A stretch of DNA of 64,000 nt from the NCBI RefSeq assembly GCF_002979435.1, contig NZ_PCOV01000011.1, positions 1 through 64,000 of the forward strand, in the 5' to 3' direction. A program made the position numbers and the translations under genes. Positions within the stretch are counted from its first letter, which is position 1, and every line of letters begins with the position of its first letter. Below, in pieces: positions 53,051-62,108 of the stretch. The notes under the pieces are model-generated. The model saw only the letters and a list, made by a program, of their open reading frames with translations. It was not told the DNA's origin and did not search any database. This DNA is from Microbacterium sp. MYb66 (lineage in GTDB: Bacteria > Actinomycetota > Actinomycetes > Actinomycetales > Microbacteriaceae).

Positions 53051-53800
53051 TCAGAACAGCAGGTACACCGCGCCGAGGATCGTGAGCCCGATCACGACGC
53101 GGTCGAACACGCGCTGGTTCATCCGCCGGGCGACCCGCATCCCCGTGAGCGCCCCGATCACCACGAGGGGGGCGAGCACGGCATCCATCAGCAGCACCGG
53201 CGCCTGGAACAGCCCGAGGCCGGCGAGGAACGGCACCTTCACCACGTTGATGATCGCGAAGAACCATGCGGAGGTGCCGAGGAACACCTGCACCGGAGTG
53301 CGGGTGGCCAGGAAGTACATCGAAATGACCGGGCCGCCCGCATTGGCCACCATGGTCGTGAACCCGCCGAGCGTACCGTAGGTGCCCGCGAGCACGATGC
53401 CGCCGGATGCCGGGGGCGCGGCATCCGCTCTGCTCTGCCGCCACCGCCGCCACAGTGTCACGGCGATCATCAGCAGCAGGATCACGCCGATCGCGCGGCG
53501 CACCGTTCCGTCACCGGCGAGCGCGAGGAACGCGAACCCGACGAGGAGCCCCGCGATGACCGCCGGTGCGAGGCGCAGCAGCGTCGGCCAGTGCGCGTGG
53601 CGTCGGTAGGCGATCAGCGCGAACACGTCGCCGACCATCAGCAGCAGCAGGGTCGCGGCCGTGGAGGTGCGCGCCGGCAGGACCGCCGCGAACAGGGCGA
53701 TCGCGAGGATGCTGCCGCCGGGCAGCGCCGTCTTCGAGATCCCGATCGCCACCGCCGCGACGGCGAGTGCCGTCCAGGCCCAGGGGTCGAGCGCGATCAC
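53051..53800 (-). CDS. TauE/SafE-family sulfite/anion exporter-like membrane protein
   Basis: A 249-residue membrane protein with about eight helices in two repeats. IGISKTALPGGSILAIALFA in the first repeat and GGFTTMVANAGGPVISMYFL in the second are the family motifs. Members move sulfite, sulfoacetate or other organic anions; the substrate here is unknown. GTG 53800 overlaps the stop of the ankyrin gene upstream (GTGA), so the two form one operon. Confidence 0.88.
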   Translation of the reverse strand: MIALDPWAWTALAVAAVAIGISKTALPGGSILAIALFAAVLPARTSTAATLLLLMVGDVFALIAYRRHAHWPTLLRLAPAVIAGLLVGFAFLALAGDGTVRRAIGVILLLMIAVTLWRRWRQSRADAAPPASGGIVLAGTYGTLGGFTTMVANAGGPVISMYFLATRTPVQVFLGTSAWFFAIINVVKVPFLAGLGLFQAPVLLMDAVLAPLVVIGALTGMRVARRMNQRVFDRVVIGLTILGAVYLLF

Positions 53801-54522
53801 CGTCGCAGCTCGGCGACGACGGCGTCGTATCCGCGACCCGCTGCGAGGTCGACCGGAAGCACGCCGTCGCCGTCGGGGATGCGGATGTCCGCCCCACCGT
53901 CGATGAGCGCCCTGACCACGTCGACGTAGCGGGAGGAGCCGTCGCCGAGCACGATCGCCTCGTGCAGCGCCGTCCAGCCCAGGTTGTTGACGTGGTCGGG
54001 GTCGACGCCCGCCTCGAGCAGGATCCCGACGGTCGAGAGGAGTCCGCGTTCGGCGGCGGGGATCAGCGCCGTGCCGCCGAAGCGATTCGTGCTCGCGAGG
54101 TCGGCGCCGTGCTCGAGCGTCAGGCGCAGGATCTCGTCGTGCCCGCGCGCACCCGCGTACAGGTAGGCGGAGTCCTGGATATCGTCCTTCGCGTTCACGT
54201 CCGCGCCGGCCTCGATCAGGGTCCGCGCCGCATCGACGTGGTTCGCCTTGGTCGCGGCGACCAGGGCGGTCATGCCGCCGCTGCCCCGCGCGTCGATCTC
54301 CGCGCCGGCGTCGAGCGCGGCCGCCACTCCCTCGGCGTCGCCGGACTCCGCGGCGGCGATCAGGTTCCGGGTGGCCTCGGTCATGGCGACCTCCTGTGTC
54401 TGTGCGGTGGATGTCTGTGCGGGCGATGAAGGGGCGTGCGAGGAGGGTCGTGCGGCGCAGCCCGCCGCGGTCAGCAAGGCTGCCGTGAGGGCGGCGGTGA
54501 TCAGCATCCCTCGCGTGCGCAT
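53797..54522 (-). CDS. Ankyrin-repeat lipoprotein
   Basis: A 241-residue protein with a signal peptide and lipobox LTAAGC (Cys22), so it is probably attached to the outer face of the membrane. After a Ser/Thr/Pro linker come about five ankyrin repeats (for example GGMTALVAATKANHVDAART, GWTALHEAIVLGDG and the final GDGVLPVDLAAGRG). Ankyrin repeats bind partner proteins. A TATACC element lies 6 nt before the ATG at 54522 (minus strand). It is coupled to the TauE gene, which suggests a shared envelope task. Confidence 0.85.
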   Translation of the reverse strand: MRTRGMLITAALTAALLTAAGCAARPSSHAPSSPAQTSTAQTQEVAMTEATRNLIAAAESGDAEGVAAALDAGAEIDARGSGGMTALVAATKANHVDAARTLIEAGADVNAKDDIQDSAYLYAGARGHDEILRLTLEHGADLASTNRFGGTALIPAAERGLLSTVGILLEAGVDPDHVNNLGWTALHEAIVLGDGSSRYVDVVRALIDGGADIRIPDGDGVLPVDLAAGRGYDAVVAELRR

Positions 54523-54575
54523 GCGTCTGGTATACCAAACGACGCTGGGTGCCGCGCCCGATCAGGAGCGCTCGA

Positions 54576-55214
54576 TCAGCTCCGGGTCGCGGCGAGGGCC
54601 TGGGTGAACCGCGCGGCGCGCTGCTCGAGGTCGGCCCAGTCGGAGGCCTTGATCGAGGCGCCGTTCGCGAGGTCTCCGCCGGCTCCGACCGCGACGGCGC
54701 CGGCCGCGAACCAGGCGGACAGGTTCTCAGGGCTCACACCGCCGGTGGGCATCAGCGGTGCGTCCGGGAAGGGGCCCCGCAGCGCGCCGAGGTAGGACGG
54801 GCCGCCGAGCGACGCCGGGAAGATCTTGACGACGTCGACGCCGAGCTCGAGCGCGCTCATCACCTCGGTCGGGGTCATCGCGCCGGTCATCACCACGCGG
54901 CCGGTGTCGAGCATGGTGCGGGTGAGGTCGGGGAGGGTGCCGGGGCTGACGAGGAACTCCGCCCCCGCATCCGCTGCCTGTGCCGCCTGCGCCGCGTTCG
55001 TCACGGTGCCGGCGCCGATGTACGCGGCATCCCCGTGGCGTGCGATGAGTTCCCGGATCACGGCGGGGGCGTCGGGAGTGGAGAAGGTCACTTCGATGCC
55101 GGTGACCCCGCCGCGGATGATGGCCTCGGAGGCCTCCAATGCCAGCTCGGGGGAGGGGGCGCGCAGGACGGCGAGGATGCCGGTTGTGCGGGCGCGGTCG
55201 AGACGGTCGGGCAT
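54576..55214 (-). CDS. eda: KDPG/KHG-type aldolase
   Basis: A 212-residue class I aldolase. GVTGIEVTFSTPDA and YIGAGTVTNAAQ carry the catalytic Glu and nearby residues, and VDVVKIFPASLGGPSYL contains the Schiff-base Lys. It cleaves 2-keto-3-deoxy-6-phosphogluconate or a related keto acid. No edd gene is near; the GntR regulator and the sugar operon downstream suggest use in hexuronate or sugar-acid breakdown, an inference. The ATG at 55214 follows GGAG. Confidence 0.88.
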   Translation of the reverse strand: MPDRLDRARTTGILAVLRAPSPELALEASEAIIRGGVTGIEVTFSTPDAPAVIRELIARHGDAAYIGAGTVTNAAQAAQAADAGAEFLVSPGTLPDLTRTMLDTGRVVMTGAMTPTEVMSALELGVDVVKIFPASLGGPSYLGALRGPFPDAPLMPTGGVSPENLSAWFAAGAVAVGAGGDLANGASIKASDWADLEQRAARFTQALAATRS

Positions 55215-55303
55215 GGGGCTCCTTTGAACGAGGGACGCTCCCATTCTCCCCCGGGCGCAGCTCTGCCGACGTGCGGGGCTGTCCGGATGCGCGAGCCGGA
55301 GGT

Positions 55304-55861
55304 TCAGCGCCGGCCGGGAACCCAGGCCTCGATCAGGTCCTTCGACTCCTTCAGTCCGAGACCGGTGTGCTCGCGGAGCTGCTTGATGGCGACGATCTTC
55401 GCGCCGTCGGCGACGAGCTTGTCGATGTCGGAGGCCACGGATGCCGGCAGCGACGCGCGGACCGAGGAGAGGGTCGGCGCGGACGGCGTGATCGAGGAAT
55501 GCACGGCCGTGGCGTTCGACACGGCTGCGAGGTGCGGTGCGGTCGTGCTCACCGACCAGTGGTCGATGCGGTCCTTCGCCTCCTTCAGCCCGACCCGGGT
55601 GCGATCGCGGTAGAGCTTGATGGCGTGGATCTTCTGTCCTGCTCCGACGAGCCGGTCGATCTCGGCGACGACGTCGGGGGTCAGCCCGGAGGCCGGCGTC
55701 GACGCCGAGGAGGCGGGCGCCGAGCGCGGTGTCGCGGCCGTCGGTACGAAGACCTGCGGCTCCGGCAGCTTCGGCCGCATTCCGCGCAGTGCGACGGCCA
55801 GGATCGCGACGACGACGATCAGGCCGACGACGATCCCGATGATCCACAGCACGTCATCCAT
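55304..55861 (-). CDS. Membrane-anchored protein with two L7/L12 C-terminal-like domains
   Basis: A 185-residue protein. Residues 4-26 are one membrane helix (VLWIIGIVVGLIVVVAILAVA). Two repeats follow: about residues 62-100 (KIHAIKLYRDRTRVGLKEAK) and 145-182 (KIVAIKQLREHTGLGLKESK). Both match the helix-turn of ribosomal L7/L12 C-terminal domains, which recruit translation factors. A Ser/Thr/Ala linker separates them. TAGACT lies 6 nt before the ATG at 55861. A membrane-bound tandem form is unusual, and its role is unknown. Confidence 0.75.
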   Translation of the reverse strand: MDDVLWIIGIVVGLIVVVAILAVALRGMRPKLPEPQVFVPTAATPRSAPASSASTPASGLTPDVVAEIDRLVGAGQKIHAIKLYRDRTRVGLKEAKDRIDHWSVSTTAPHLAAVSNATAVHSSITPSAPTLSSVRASLPASVASDIDKLVADGAKIVAIKQLREHTGLGLKESKDLIEAWVPGRR

Positions 55862-55908
55862 GGGGTCAGTCTACGGAGGCGGCATCCGCCGCCCCAGGGG
55901 TTTCAGGG

Positions 55909-56670
55909 CTACTTGGCGACGAGCGTGGTCTCGAAGCGATAGAGATCGGGCCGGTAGCAGTGATGTCCGTACTCGATCGCCGCGCCGGACTGATCGAACG
56001 AGATGCGCTCCATCGTCAGCAGCGGTCCGCCGGCTTCGATCTCGAGCAGCCCCGGCTCGTCGGCCTCCGCGCGCCGGGCGCCGATCTTCTGCTTGGCGAC
56101 CCGGATGGCGACGCCTCGCGCACGCAGCACCTGATAGAGGCCGCGCGACTCGAGCTGCTCCGAGGAGATGTCCGCGAACTCGCGCGGCAGGTAGTTCTCC
56201 AGCACGGCGACAGGGACGCCGTCGGTGCTCCGGCGGCGCCGCAGATGCAGGACATCGGTGCCGGGGGAGAGGGCCAGGGCCGCCGCAACCTCTTCCGAGG
56301 CCGGGATGACCTCGTGGGTGAGCACCTGCGTGCCCGGCTCGTGGTGGGCGCTCTGCAGGTCTTCGAACAGGCTGGTGAGCTCGACCTGGCGGGTGACGGA
56401 GCCCTGCACGACCTGGGTGCCGATGCCTCGGCGTCGCACGAGGAGTCCCTTGTCGACGAGCTCCTGGATCGCGCGCCGGATGGTGGGCCGCGAGAGACCC
56501 AGCTGCTCGGCGATCGACACCTCGTTCTCGAGGCGGGCGCCGGCCGGGATGGCGCCGGATTGGATCGCGCTCTGCAGGCGGGTGGAGACCTGGAAGTACA
56601 GCGGAACCGGGCCCGTGCGGTCGATGTCCGCGAAGAGATCGTTCGGCCATGGGGTGACGAGATCGGCCAT
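55909..56670 (-). CDS. GntR/HutC-family regulator with UTRA domain
   Basis: A 253-residue regulator. The winged HTH is at residues 20-95 (LYFQVSTRLQSAIQSG ... LGLSRPTIRRAIQELVDKGL) and a UTRA effector domain fills residues 105-250 (VAVLENYLPREFADI; YRPDLYRFET end). UTRA regulators sense sugars, amino acids or phosphosugars. The ATG at 56670 follows GAAAGCGGAG. It lies next to the KDPG aldolase and upstream of the sugar ABC operon, so it probably controls one or both. Confidence 0.88.
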   Translation of the reverse strand: MADLVTPWPNDLFADIDRTGPVPLYFQVSTRLQSAIQSGAIPAGARLENEVSIAEQLGLSRPTIRRAIQELVDKGLLVRRRGIGTQVVQGSVTRQVELTSLFEDLQSAHHEPGTQVLTHEVIPASEEVAAALALSPGTDVLHLRRRRSTDGVPVAVLENYLPREFADISSEQLESRGLYQVLRARGVAIRVAKQKIGARRAEADEPGLLEIEAGGPLLTMERISFDQSGAAIEYGHHCYRPDLYRFETTLVAK

Positions 56671-56698
56671 GGTGCTCCGCTTTCTGTGAGGGAGTCAT

Positions 56699-56748
56699 AT
56701 TGTAGCGACAATCATACGATCGCCTCCATCCCCCTCTTTTCGGGGGAT
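56699..56748. promoter_or_regulatory. Candidate GntR operator and hairpin in the GntR-mgtC gap
   Basis: ATTGT-AGCG-ACAAT (56699-56712) is a perfect palindrome upstream of the GntR gene. A related site, ATTGT-GCTG-ACAT (56817-56829), sits before the mgtC-like gene. A second inverted repeat, ATCCCCC-N7-GGGGGAT (56728-56748), lies between them. The paired ATTGT sites fit an operator of the adjacent regulator. Confidence 0.4.
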
Positions 56749-56841
56749 CTCGCCCGGCGAGGCGCGGCAAGGCGGGTCTCGGATGCGGTCTCCCCGCCGC
56801 GGATGCTTAAAGTGCTATTGTGCTGACATGAGGGACGAGGC

Positions 56842-57543
56842 GTGAGCTACGTGTGGGATCCGCACCTGCTCGTCGAGCTCGGGCTGCTCGCACTGGCGTT
56901 CGTCTTGTCCCTGGCCGTCGGCGTCGAGCGCTCCCGCAAGCTCAAGAGCGCAGGTCTGCGCACGCACGTCCTCGTCGGGATCGGCTCCGCGATCTTCACG
57001 CTGATCTCGGCGTACGGGTTCGAGGGGGTGCTGGGTCCGGACGTGGCGGTCGACCCCTCCCGCATCGCGGCGCAGGTGGTGTCCGGGATCGGGTTCCTCG
57101 GCGCCGGCGTGATCTTCGTGCGGAACAACGCCGTGTCGGGTCTGACGTCGGCGGCGACGATCTGGGTGGTGGCCGCCATCGGCATGGCGTGCGGGGCGAA
57201 CATGCCCCTCCTGGCGATCGCCGGCACCGGGCTGCACCTGCTCACGGTGGGCCCCCTGTCCCGCGTGCGCGACCGTCTGCGCCCGGAGCCCGAGCGCCTG
57301 CGGGTGACCCTGCAGTACGAGGCCGATCGCGGCGCTCTCCGGGAGGTCCTCGCCGCGGCGGAGCGACGCGGCCTTCCCGCCACGCTCCTCGGCGCTGCGC
57401 GCATCCACGGCGACTCGGACATGCGCGCGACCCTCGAGTTCGCGGAGGCCTCGCCCGACATGCGCACGGAGCTGATCGACGTGATCGCGCGCCTCGAGGG
57501 TGTGAGATCGGTGGTCGTCCAGGGGTCGTCGGACGACGATTGA
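56842..57543 (+). CDS. MgtC/SapB-family membrane protein
   Basis: A 233-residue protein. The N-terminal 130 residues hold about five helices with the family motifs ALAFVLSLAVGVERSRK, LRTHVLVGIGSAIF and SGIGFLGAGVIF. The C-terminal 100 residues are a soluble ACT-like domain (LRVTLQYEADRGALREVLA). MgtC homologues affect magnesium homeostasis, often by inhibiting ATP synthase; this is not shown here. GTG 56842 follows GAGGGACGAGG. It lies between the GntR regulator and the sugar operon. Confidence 0.85.
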   Translation: MSYVWDPHLLVELGLLALAFVLSLAVGVERSRKLKSAGLRTHVLVGIGSAIFTLISAYGFEGVLGPDVAVDPSRIAAQVVSGIGFLGAGVIFVRNNAVSGLTSAATIWVVAAIGMACGANMPLLAIAGTGLHLLTVGPLSRVRDRLRPEPERLRVTLQYEADRGALREVLAAAERRGLPATLLGAARIHGDSDMRATLEFAEASPDMRTELIDVIARLEGVRSVVVQGSSDDD

Positions 57544-57568
57544 TGCATATGTAATTACCTGCTAACAT
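57540..57568 (+). promoter_or_regulatory. Promoter of the sugar uptake operon
   Basis: TTGATG (57540-57545) and TAACAT (57563-57568) are separated by exactly 17 bp. The -35 overlaps the mgtC-like stop codon, and the palindrome GTAATTAC (57551-57558) fills the spacer, a possible regulator site. AGAAAGGA lies further downstream before the first gene. Confidence 0.55.
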
Positions 57569-57614
57569 TTCCACGGGCCTCCGGTCCGACCGTTCAATGG
57601 AGAAAGGAAATCGA

Positions 57615-58523
57615 GTGATCCGTATCGCGAATGCGCCGGTGAGCTACGGAGTCTTCGAGCTGGCACGGCCGGATCTCGTCGCTCTCCCCGAGGGGGAGGA
57701 ACTCGCGCGCTGGATCAGCGAGGCCGGGTACCAGGGCATCGACCTCGGTCCGGTCGGACTCCTCGGCCGCGGCGACGAGCTCACGGATCGCCTGCAGCGT
57801 CACGGCCTCGAGCTCGCAGGCGGGTGGGTGGATCTGCCCTTCGCCGGTGACGACGACGACTTCGCCCGTGCGCTGGCCGACCTCGACGGCATCCTCGACG
57901 TGTTCGTCGCAGCTGCGGACACCGGCCCCGCCCTGGCTCCACTGCCCACGCTCGCCGACTCCGGCAGCGCCGAGCGCAAGGCGCGACCCGGCGGCGCTCC
58001 CGAGCTCACGCTCCGCGGCGACGACTGGGCCCGGTTCGCCGACCGCGTGAACATCGCGACCGCCCGCGTGCGTGCCCGCGGTCTCGAGCCCACGTTCCAC
58101 CACCACGCGTGCACCTACGTCGAGACCCCCGACGAGGTCGATGCGCTGCTCACGTCGACCGATGTCGGACTCACCTTCGACTCCGGGCACCTCCTCATCG
58201 GAGGCGGCGACCCGCTGCCCGACTTCCGCCGGTGGCGCGACCGCATCAACCACCTGCACCTGAAGGATGCGCGCACCCAGATCCTGCGCGAGGCGCTGCA
58301 GACCGACGACCCGATGCGCTCGGTGTGGGAGAAGCGCGTCTTCGTGCCCCTGGGCGAGGGCGATCTCGCCGTCGCCGAGCTCGTCGACGAGATCATCGGC
58401 AGCGGATACGACGGCTGGCTCATCGTCGAGCAGGATGTGGTGCCCCGCTCCACCGACGAGGTCGAGCAGGCGAAGACCGAGCAGATCGCCAACCGCGAGG
58501 CCCTCCGGACGTGGTTCGCATGA
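57615..58523 (+). CDS. Sugar phosphate isomerase/epimerase-like TIM-barrel protein (IolE-like)
   Basis: A 302-residue xylose-isomerase-fold protein. IANAPVSYGVFEL opens as in inosose dehydratase-like proteins, and the metal-site strands are seen (EPTFHHHACTYVE, LTFDSGHLLIGGG, INHLHLKDA, GWLIVEQDV). It may dehydrate or epimerise a keto-sugar or inosose. The start GTG 57615 has AGAAAGGA upstream, preferred to ATG 57597. It is coupled to the dehydrogenase gene (ATGA overlap). Confidence 0.83.
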   Translation: MIRIANAPVSYGVFELARPDLVALPEGEELARWISEAGYQGIDLGPVGLLGRGDELTDRLQRHGLELAGGWVDLPFAGDDDDFARALADLDGILDVFVAAADTGPALAPLPTLADSGSAERKARPGGAPELTLRGDDWARFADRVNIATARVRARGLEPTFHHHACTYVETPDEVDALLTSTDVGLTFDSGHLLIGGGDPLPDFRRWRDRINHLHLKDARTQILREALQTDDPMRSVWEKRVFVPLGEGDLAVAELVDEIIGSGYDGWLIVEQDVVPRSTDEVEQAKTEQIANREALRTWFA

Positions 58524-59683
58524 GCGTCACACGCGTCGCCGTCATCGGACTGGGAGCCATCAGCCAGAGCGTGCACCTGCCGCTGCTGCGCAGGAACGCC
58601 GAGAGCTTCGAGATCGCCGCCCTCGTCGACCTCTCCGCCGAGCGCACCGCCGACATGGCCGCTCGCTACGGTGTCGCCGACGAGCGCCGGTTCTCCTCGG
58701 TCGACGCCCTCGTCGCCGCGAAGGACGAGGGGGCGCTCGCGATCGACGCCGCCATCCTCGCCACCACGGGCTCCCACGCCGGCGACACGCTGCGCCTGGT
58801 GCGGGCCGGCATCAGGGTCCTCGCCGAGAAGCCCCTCGCCTACTCGCTCGCCGAGCTCGACGCGCTCACCGCCCATGCCGCAGAGGCGGGGATCGATCTG
58901 CGCGACTGGGTGCGCGTCGGCTACATGAAGGAGTACGACCTCGCGTCCCGGCACGCGAAGCAGCTCCTCGCCGACGTCGACCTTCGCGCGGTCAGCGTGC
59001 AGGTGATGCATCCCCTGGACGGCTCCCAGCTGGAGTACGCCCGTCTCGCCGCGCGCACCGACGACGTCTCCCGCGACACCCTCGCGCCGCTCATCGACGC
59101 CACCGCCGCGATCGTCGACTCCGCCGTCGGCTCCGACCTCCCCGCGGACCTGCGCACGCTCTACACGAACGTCGTGCTGGGATCGATCGTCCACGACGTC
59201 GGACTGCTCCGCATGCTGGTCGGCGGTCTGGGCGAGGTCGACTTCGCCCAGCACTGGGGACCGAAGATGCCGGGCTCGGTGCACCTGCGCGGCGCCCTCG
59301 CGCGCGACGAGACACCGTGGACCCTCGACTGGCACTACATCGACGGGTACCCCGACTACCAGGAGACCGTCACCTTCCATCACGAGACCGGATCGATCGA
59401 GCTCGTCTTCGGAGTGCCGTACGTGACGAATCTCCCCACGATCCTCCGCGTGACCGAGAGTCACCCGGAGCTGGGCATCCGCGTGAGCGAATCGCGATGG
59501 ATGCAGCAAGAGGCTTTCGAGAACGAACTGTTCGCGCTGGCGGCACTGGTCCGCGGCGAGCGTCCCGAAGGGGCGAGCGTCGAGGAATCGATCGCCGACG
59601 TGCGCGTCGGGCAGCGGATGATCCGCTCGCTCGCGCTCTCGAAGGGCTTCACGCTCGACCCGAGCGTCGAAGCCGCGCAGTAG
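58520..59683 (+). CDS. Gfo/Idh/MocA-family oxidoreductase
   Basis: A 387-residue NAD(P)-dependent sugar or polyol dehydrogenase. The N-terminal Rossmann fold is VAVIGLGAISQSVHLPLL; LAEKPLAYSLAELDAL carries the conserved EKP with the catalytic Lys, and a HDVGLLRMLVGG region follows in the C-terminal alpha/beta sheet. Likely oxidises the imported sugar for the TIM-barrel partner. The ATG overlaps the previous stop, and a solute-binding protein gene follows. Confidence 0.87.
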   Translation: MSVTRVAVIGLGAISQSVHLPLLRRNAESFEIAALVDLSAERTADMAARYGVADERRFSSVDALVAAKDEGALAIDAAILATTGSHAGDTLRLVRAGIRVLAEKPLAYSLAELDALTAHAAEAGIDLRDWVRVGYMKEYDLASRHAKQLLADVDLRAVSVQVMHPLDGSQLEYARLAARTDDVSRDTLAPLIDATAAIVDSAVGSDLPADLRTLYTNVVLGSIVHDVGLLRMLVGGLGEVDFAQHWGPKMPGSVHLRGALARDETPWTLDWHYIDGYPDYQETVTFHHETGSIELVFGVPYVTNLPTILRVTESHPELGIRVSESRWMQQEAFENELFALAALVRGERPEGASVEESIADVRVGQRMIRSLALSKGFTLDPSVEAAQ

Positions 59684-59745
59684 TTCACCCACACCGAGAC
59701 CGGGCGGCATCCGCTCGGCGATCAGCGACACAGAAAGGTCCAGAA

Positions 59746-61155
59746 ATGGTCACGAATGGAAAGCGCCGCCTGCTTGCGGCGTTCGCCCTCACCACTGTCG
59801 GTGCGGTCGTCCTGGCCGGCTGCTCCGGAGGATCGGAGCCGGAGGCCGAGGAGGAGACCGGGCCGGTCACCCTCACCCTGACGACCAACTCCATCACCGG
59901 CGGCAAGAACAGCGCCGAGGCGGACTGGATCGCCGACTGGGTCATCCCCGAGTTCGAGAAGGCCATGGACGCGGACGGCAAGGACGTCACCGTGGAGTTC
60001 CAGCCGCAGGGCGTGGACGACGAGGACTACAAGACGAAGATCGCCCTCGACCTGCAGTCCGGCAAGGGTGCCGACATCATCGGCATGGACGGCATCTGGG
60101 TCGGCGAGTTCGCCGAGGCGGGCTACATCAAGCCGCTCGCCGAGGTCGGCGGCAAGGCCGTCGACGACTGGGACGGCTGGGCGCAGATCCCGGATGCCGT
60201 GCAGAACGCCCTCTCGTTCGACGGCGACCGCTACGGGGTGCCGCAGGGCGCCGACGGCCGGGTGCTCTACTACAACAAGGATCTCTTCGCTCAGGCGGGG
60301 CTCGACGAGGACTGGGCTCCGGAGAGCTGGGACGACATCCTCGACGCGTCGCGCGACCTGAAGAAGCTCGACGGCGTCACCCCGATCCAGCTCAACGCCG
60401 GCACGGCGATGGGCGAGGCGACCACCATGCAGGGGCTGCTGCCCGTGCTGGTCGGCACCGGCGAGCAGGTCTACGAGGACGGCAAGTGGATCGGCGCCAC
60501 CGACGGCATGGAGAAGGCGCTCGACCTGTACGAGACCATCTACGTCGACGAGGGCCTCGGCGACCCGGTCCTGCAGCAGGAGGCCTCGGGACGCGACACC
60601 TCGTTCCAGCTCTTCGCAGAGGGCAAGATCGGCATCCTCCTCGAGGGCGACTACTTCTGGCGCTCGGTGATCAACCCCGCCGAGGGTGTCGGAACGGCTC
60701 CCATGGCCGACCGCGACACCACCGTCGGCTACGCCAAGATCCCGGCGATCGAGCCGGGCAAGGGCATCAACGACCAGGACTACGTCTCGATGTCGGGCGG
60801 CACCGGTCGTGTGCTCAACCCCAACTCGAAGCACGCCGAGATGGCGTGGGAGCTGCTCGCGTTCATGAACTCGCCCGAGGCGTACGAGGCGCGTGCCGCA
60901 GGCACACTCTCGATCTCGCCGCGCAACGACGTGAACGAGAAGCTGCTCTCCTCCGACCCGATGCTGACCTTCGTCAGCGAAGAGGTGCTGCCGATCACGG
61001 CCTACCGTCCGGGACTCGCGGCCTACCCGCAGGTGTCGGTGCTGCTCCAGCAGGCCACGCTCGATGTCGCCACCGGAACCTCGGTCGATGACGCACTGAA
61101 GACCTACGTCCGTGGTCTCGAAGGCGTCGTGGGTCCGGACGCGATCTCCGAGTGA
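59746..61155 (+). CDS. Sugar ABC transporter solute-binding lipoprotein
   Basis: A 469-residue family 1 binding protein. The signal peptide ends in the lipobox VLAGCSGG (Cys25), so it is tethered to the outer membrane face of the cell. An acidic linker (EPEAEEE) is followed by the two-lobe fold, with ADIIGMDGIWVGEFAEAG, GVPQGADGRVLYYNKDLF and YVSMSGGTGRVLNPNS typical of carbohydrate binders. AGAAAGG precedes the ATG at 59746. It delivers the sugar to the following permeases. Confidence 0.9.
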   Translation: MVTNGKRRLLAAFALTTVGAVVLAGCSGGSEPEAEEETGPVTLTLTTNSITGGKNSAEADWIADWVIPEFEKAMDADGKDVTVEFQPQGVDDEDYKTKIALDLQSGKGADIIGMDGIWVGEFAEAGYIKPLAEVGGKAVDDWDGWAQIPDAVQNALSFDGDRYGVPQGADGRVLYYNKDLFAQAGLDEDWAPESWDDILDASRDLKKLDGVTPIQLNAGTAMGEATTMQGLLPVLVGTGEQVYEDGKWIGATDGMEKALDLYETIYVDEGLGDPVLQQEASGRDTSFQLFAEGKIGILLEGDYFWRSVINPAEGVGTAPMADRDTTVGYAKIPAIEPGKGINDQDYVSMSGGTGRVLNPNSKHAEMAWELLAFMNSPEAYEARAAGTLSISPRNDVNEKLLSSDPMLTFVSEEVLPITAYRPGLAAYPQVSVLLQQATLDVATGTSVDDALKTYVRGLEGVVGPDAISE

Positions 61156-62108
61156 CCATGACGCAAGCAACGATGCCGGCGGGGAGCACCACCGCTCCCC
61201 GCCGGCGCCGCGCGGAGGATGTCGCGGGTCTCGGTCGGGCCAGGGCCACGCTCTTCGCGGCGCCCGGTCTGCTGCTGATCGGCCTGTTCCTCCTCTTCCC
61301 GGCGATCTGGACCGTCTACCTCGGGATGACCAACTACCGGCTGACCGGCTTCGCCGCCGCCAACCCGGAGTTCGTCGGCCTGGACAACTTCGCCACCGCT
61401 CTCAACGATCCGCGGTTCTGGAACTCGCTGTGGCTCACGCTCGTCTTCGTCCTCGTCTCGGGGATCATCGGGCAGACGATCCTCGGCTTCGCCCTCGCCT
61501 GGATGCTGCGCAACGTCCGTGCCGGGGTGAAGACCTTCGTCGAGACGCTCGTGCTCGCCGCCTGGGTCATCCCCGCCTCGGTCGCCTCGTTCCTCTGGCT
61601 CGCGCTCCTGGATCGGCGCACCGGCACCCTGAACTCCCTCCTCGGCACCGAGGGCGCGGCGTGGCTGATCGAGCACCCGATGGAGTGCATCATCATCTTC
61701 AACATCTGGGTCGGGACCGCGTTCTCGATGCAGCTGTTCTCGTCGGCGATCAGCGCCGTGCCCCCGTCGCAGCTCGAGAGCGCCCGCATGGTCGGAGCCA
61801 ACACGTGGCAGCAGCTGCGCGACGTCATCCTGCCCAACATCAAGGGCCACCTGCTGACCAACACCCTGCTGATCACGCTGTGGACGTTCAACACCTTCAC
61901 GCCCTACCTGCTCACCGCGGGCGGGCCGAACGGTCAGACCGACATCCTGTCGGTGTACATCTACCAGACCGCCATCCCCGGCGGGCAGCTGGGCCTCGGT
62001 GCGGCGATCTCGCTCATCATGCTCCTCATCAACCTCGTGATCGCGCTCATGTACACGCGCGTCTCGCGAGGGAAGAGCACCAAGAAGAAGAAGAAGGTGA
62101 CCTCATGA
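61152..62108 (+). CDS. Sugar ABC transporter permease (MalF/UgpA-like)
   Basis: A 318-residue permease with six helices and the EAA loop SQLESARMVGANTWQQLRDV that contacts the ATPase. A basic N-terminal extension (PRRRRAEDVAG) precedes helix 1. It starts with GTG 61152 overlapping the binding-protein stop, or ATG 61158. It pairs with the next permease. Confidence 0.9.
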   Translation: MTMTQATMPAGSTTAPRRRRAEDVAGLGRARATLFAAPGLLLIGLFLLFPAIWTVYLGMTNYRLTGFAAANPEFVGLDNFATALNDPRFWNSLWLTLVFVLVSGIIGQTILGFALAWMLRNVRAGVKTFVETLVLAAWVIPASVASFLWLALLDRRTGTLNSLLGTEGAAWLIEHPMECIIIFNIWVGTAFSMQLFSSAISAVPPSQLESARMVGANTWQQLRDVILPNIKGHLLTNTLLITLWTFNTFTPYLLTAGGPNGQTDILSVYIYQTAIPGGQLGLGAAISLIMLLINLVIALMYTRVSRGKSTKKKKKVTS

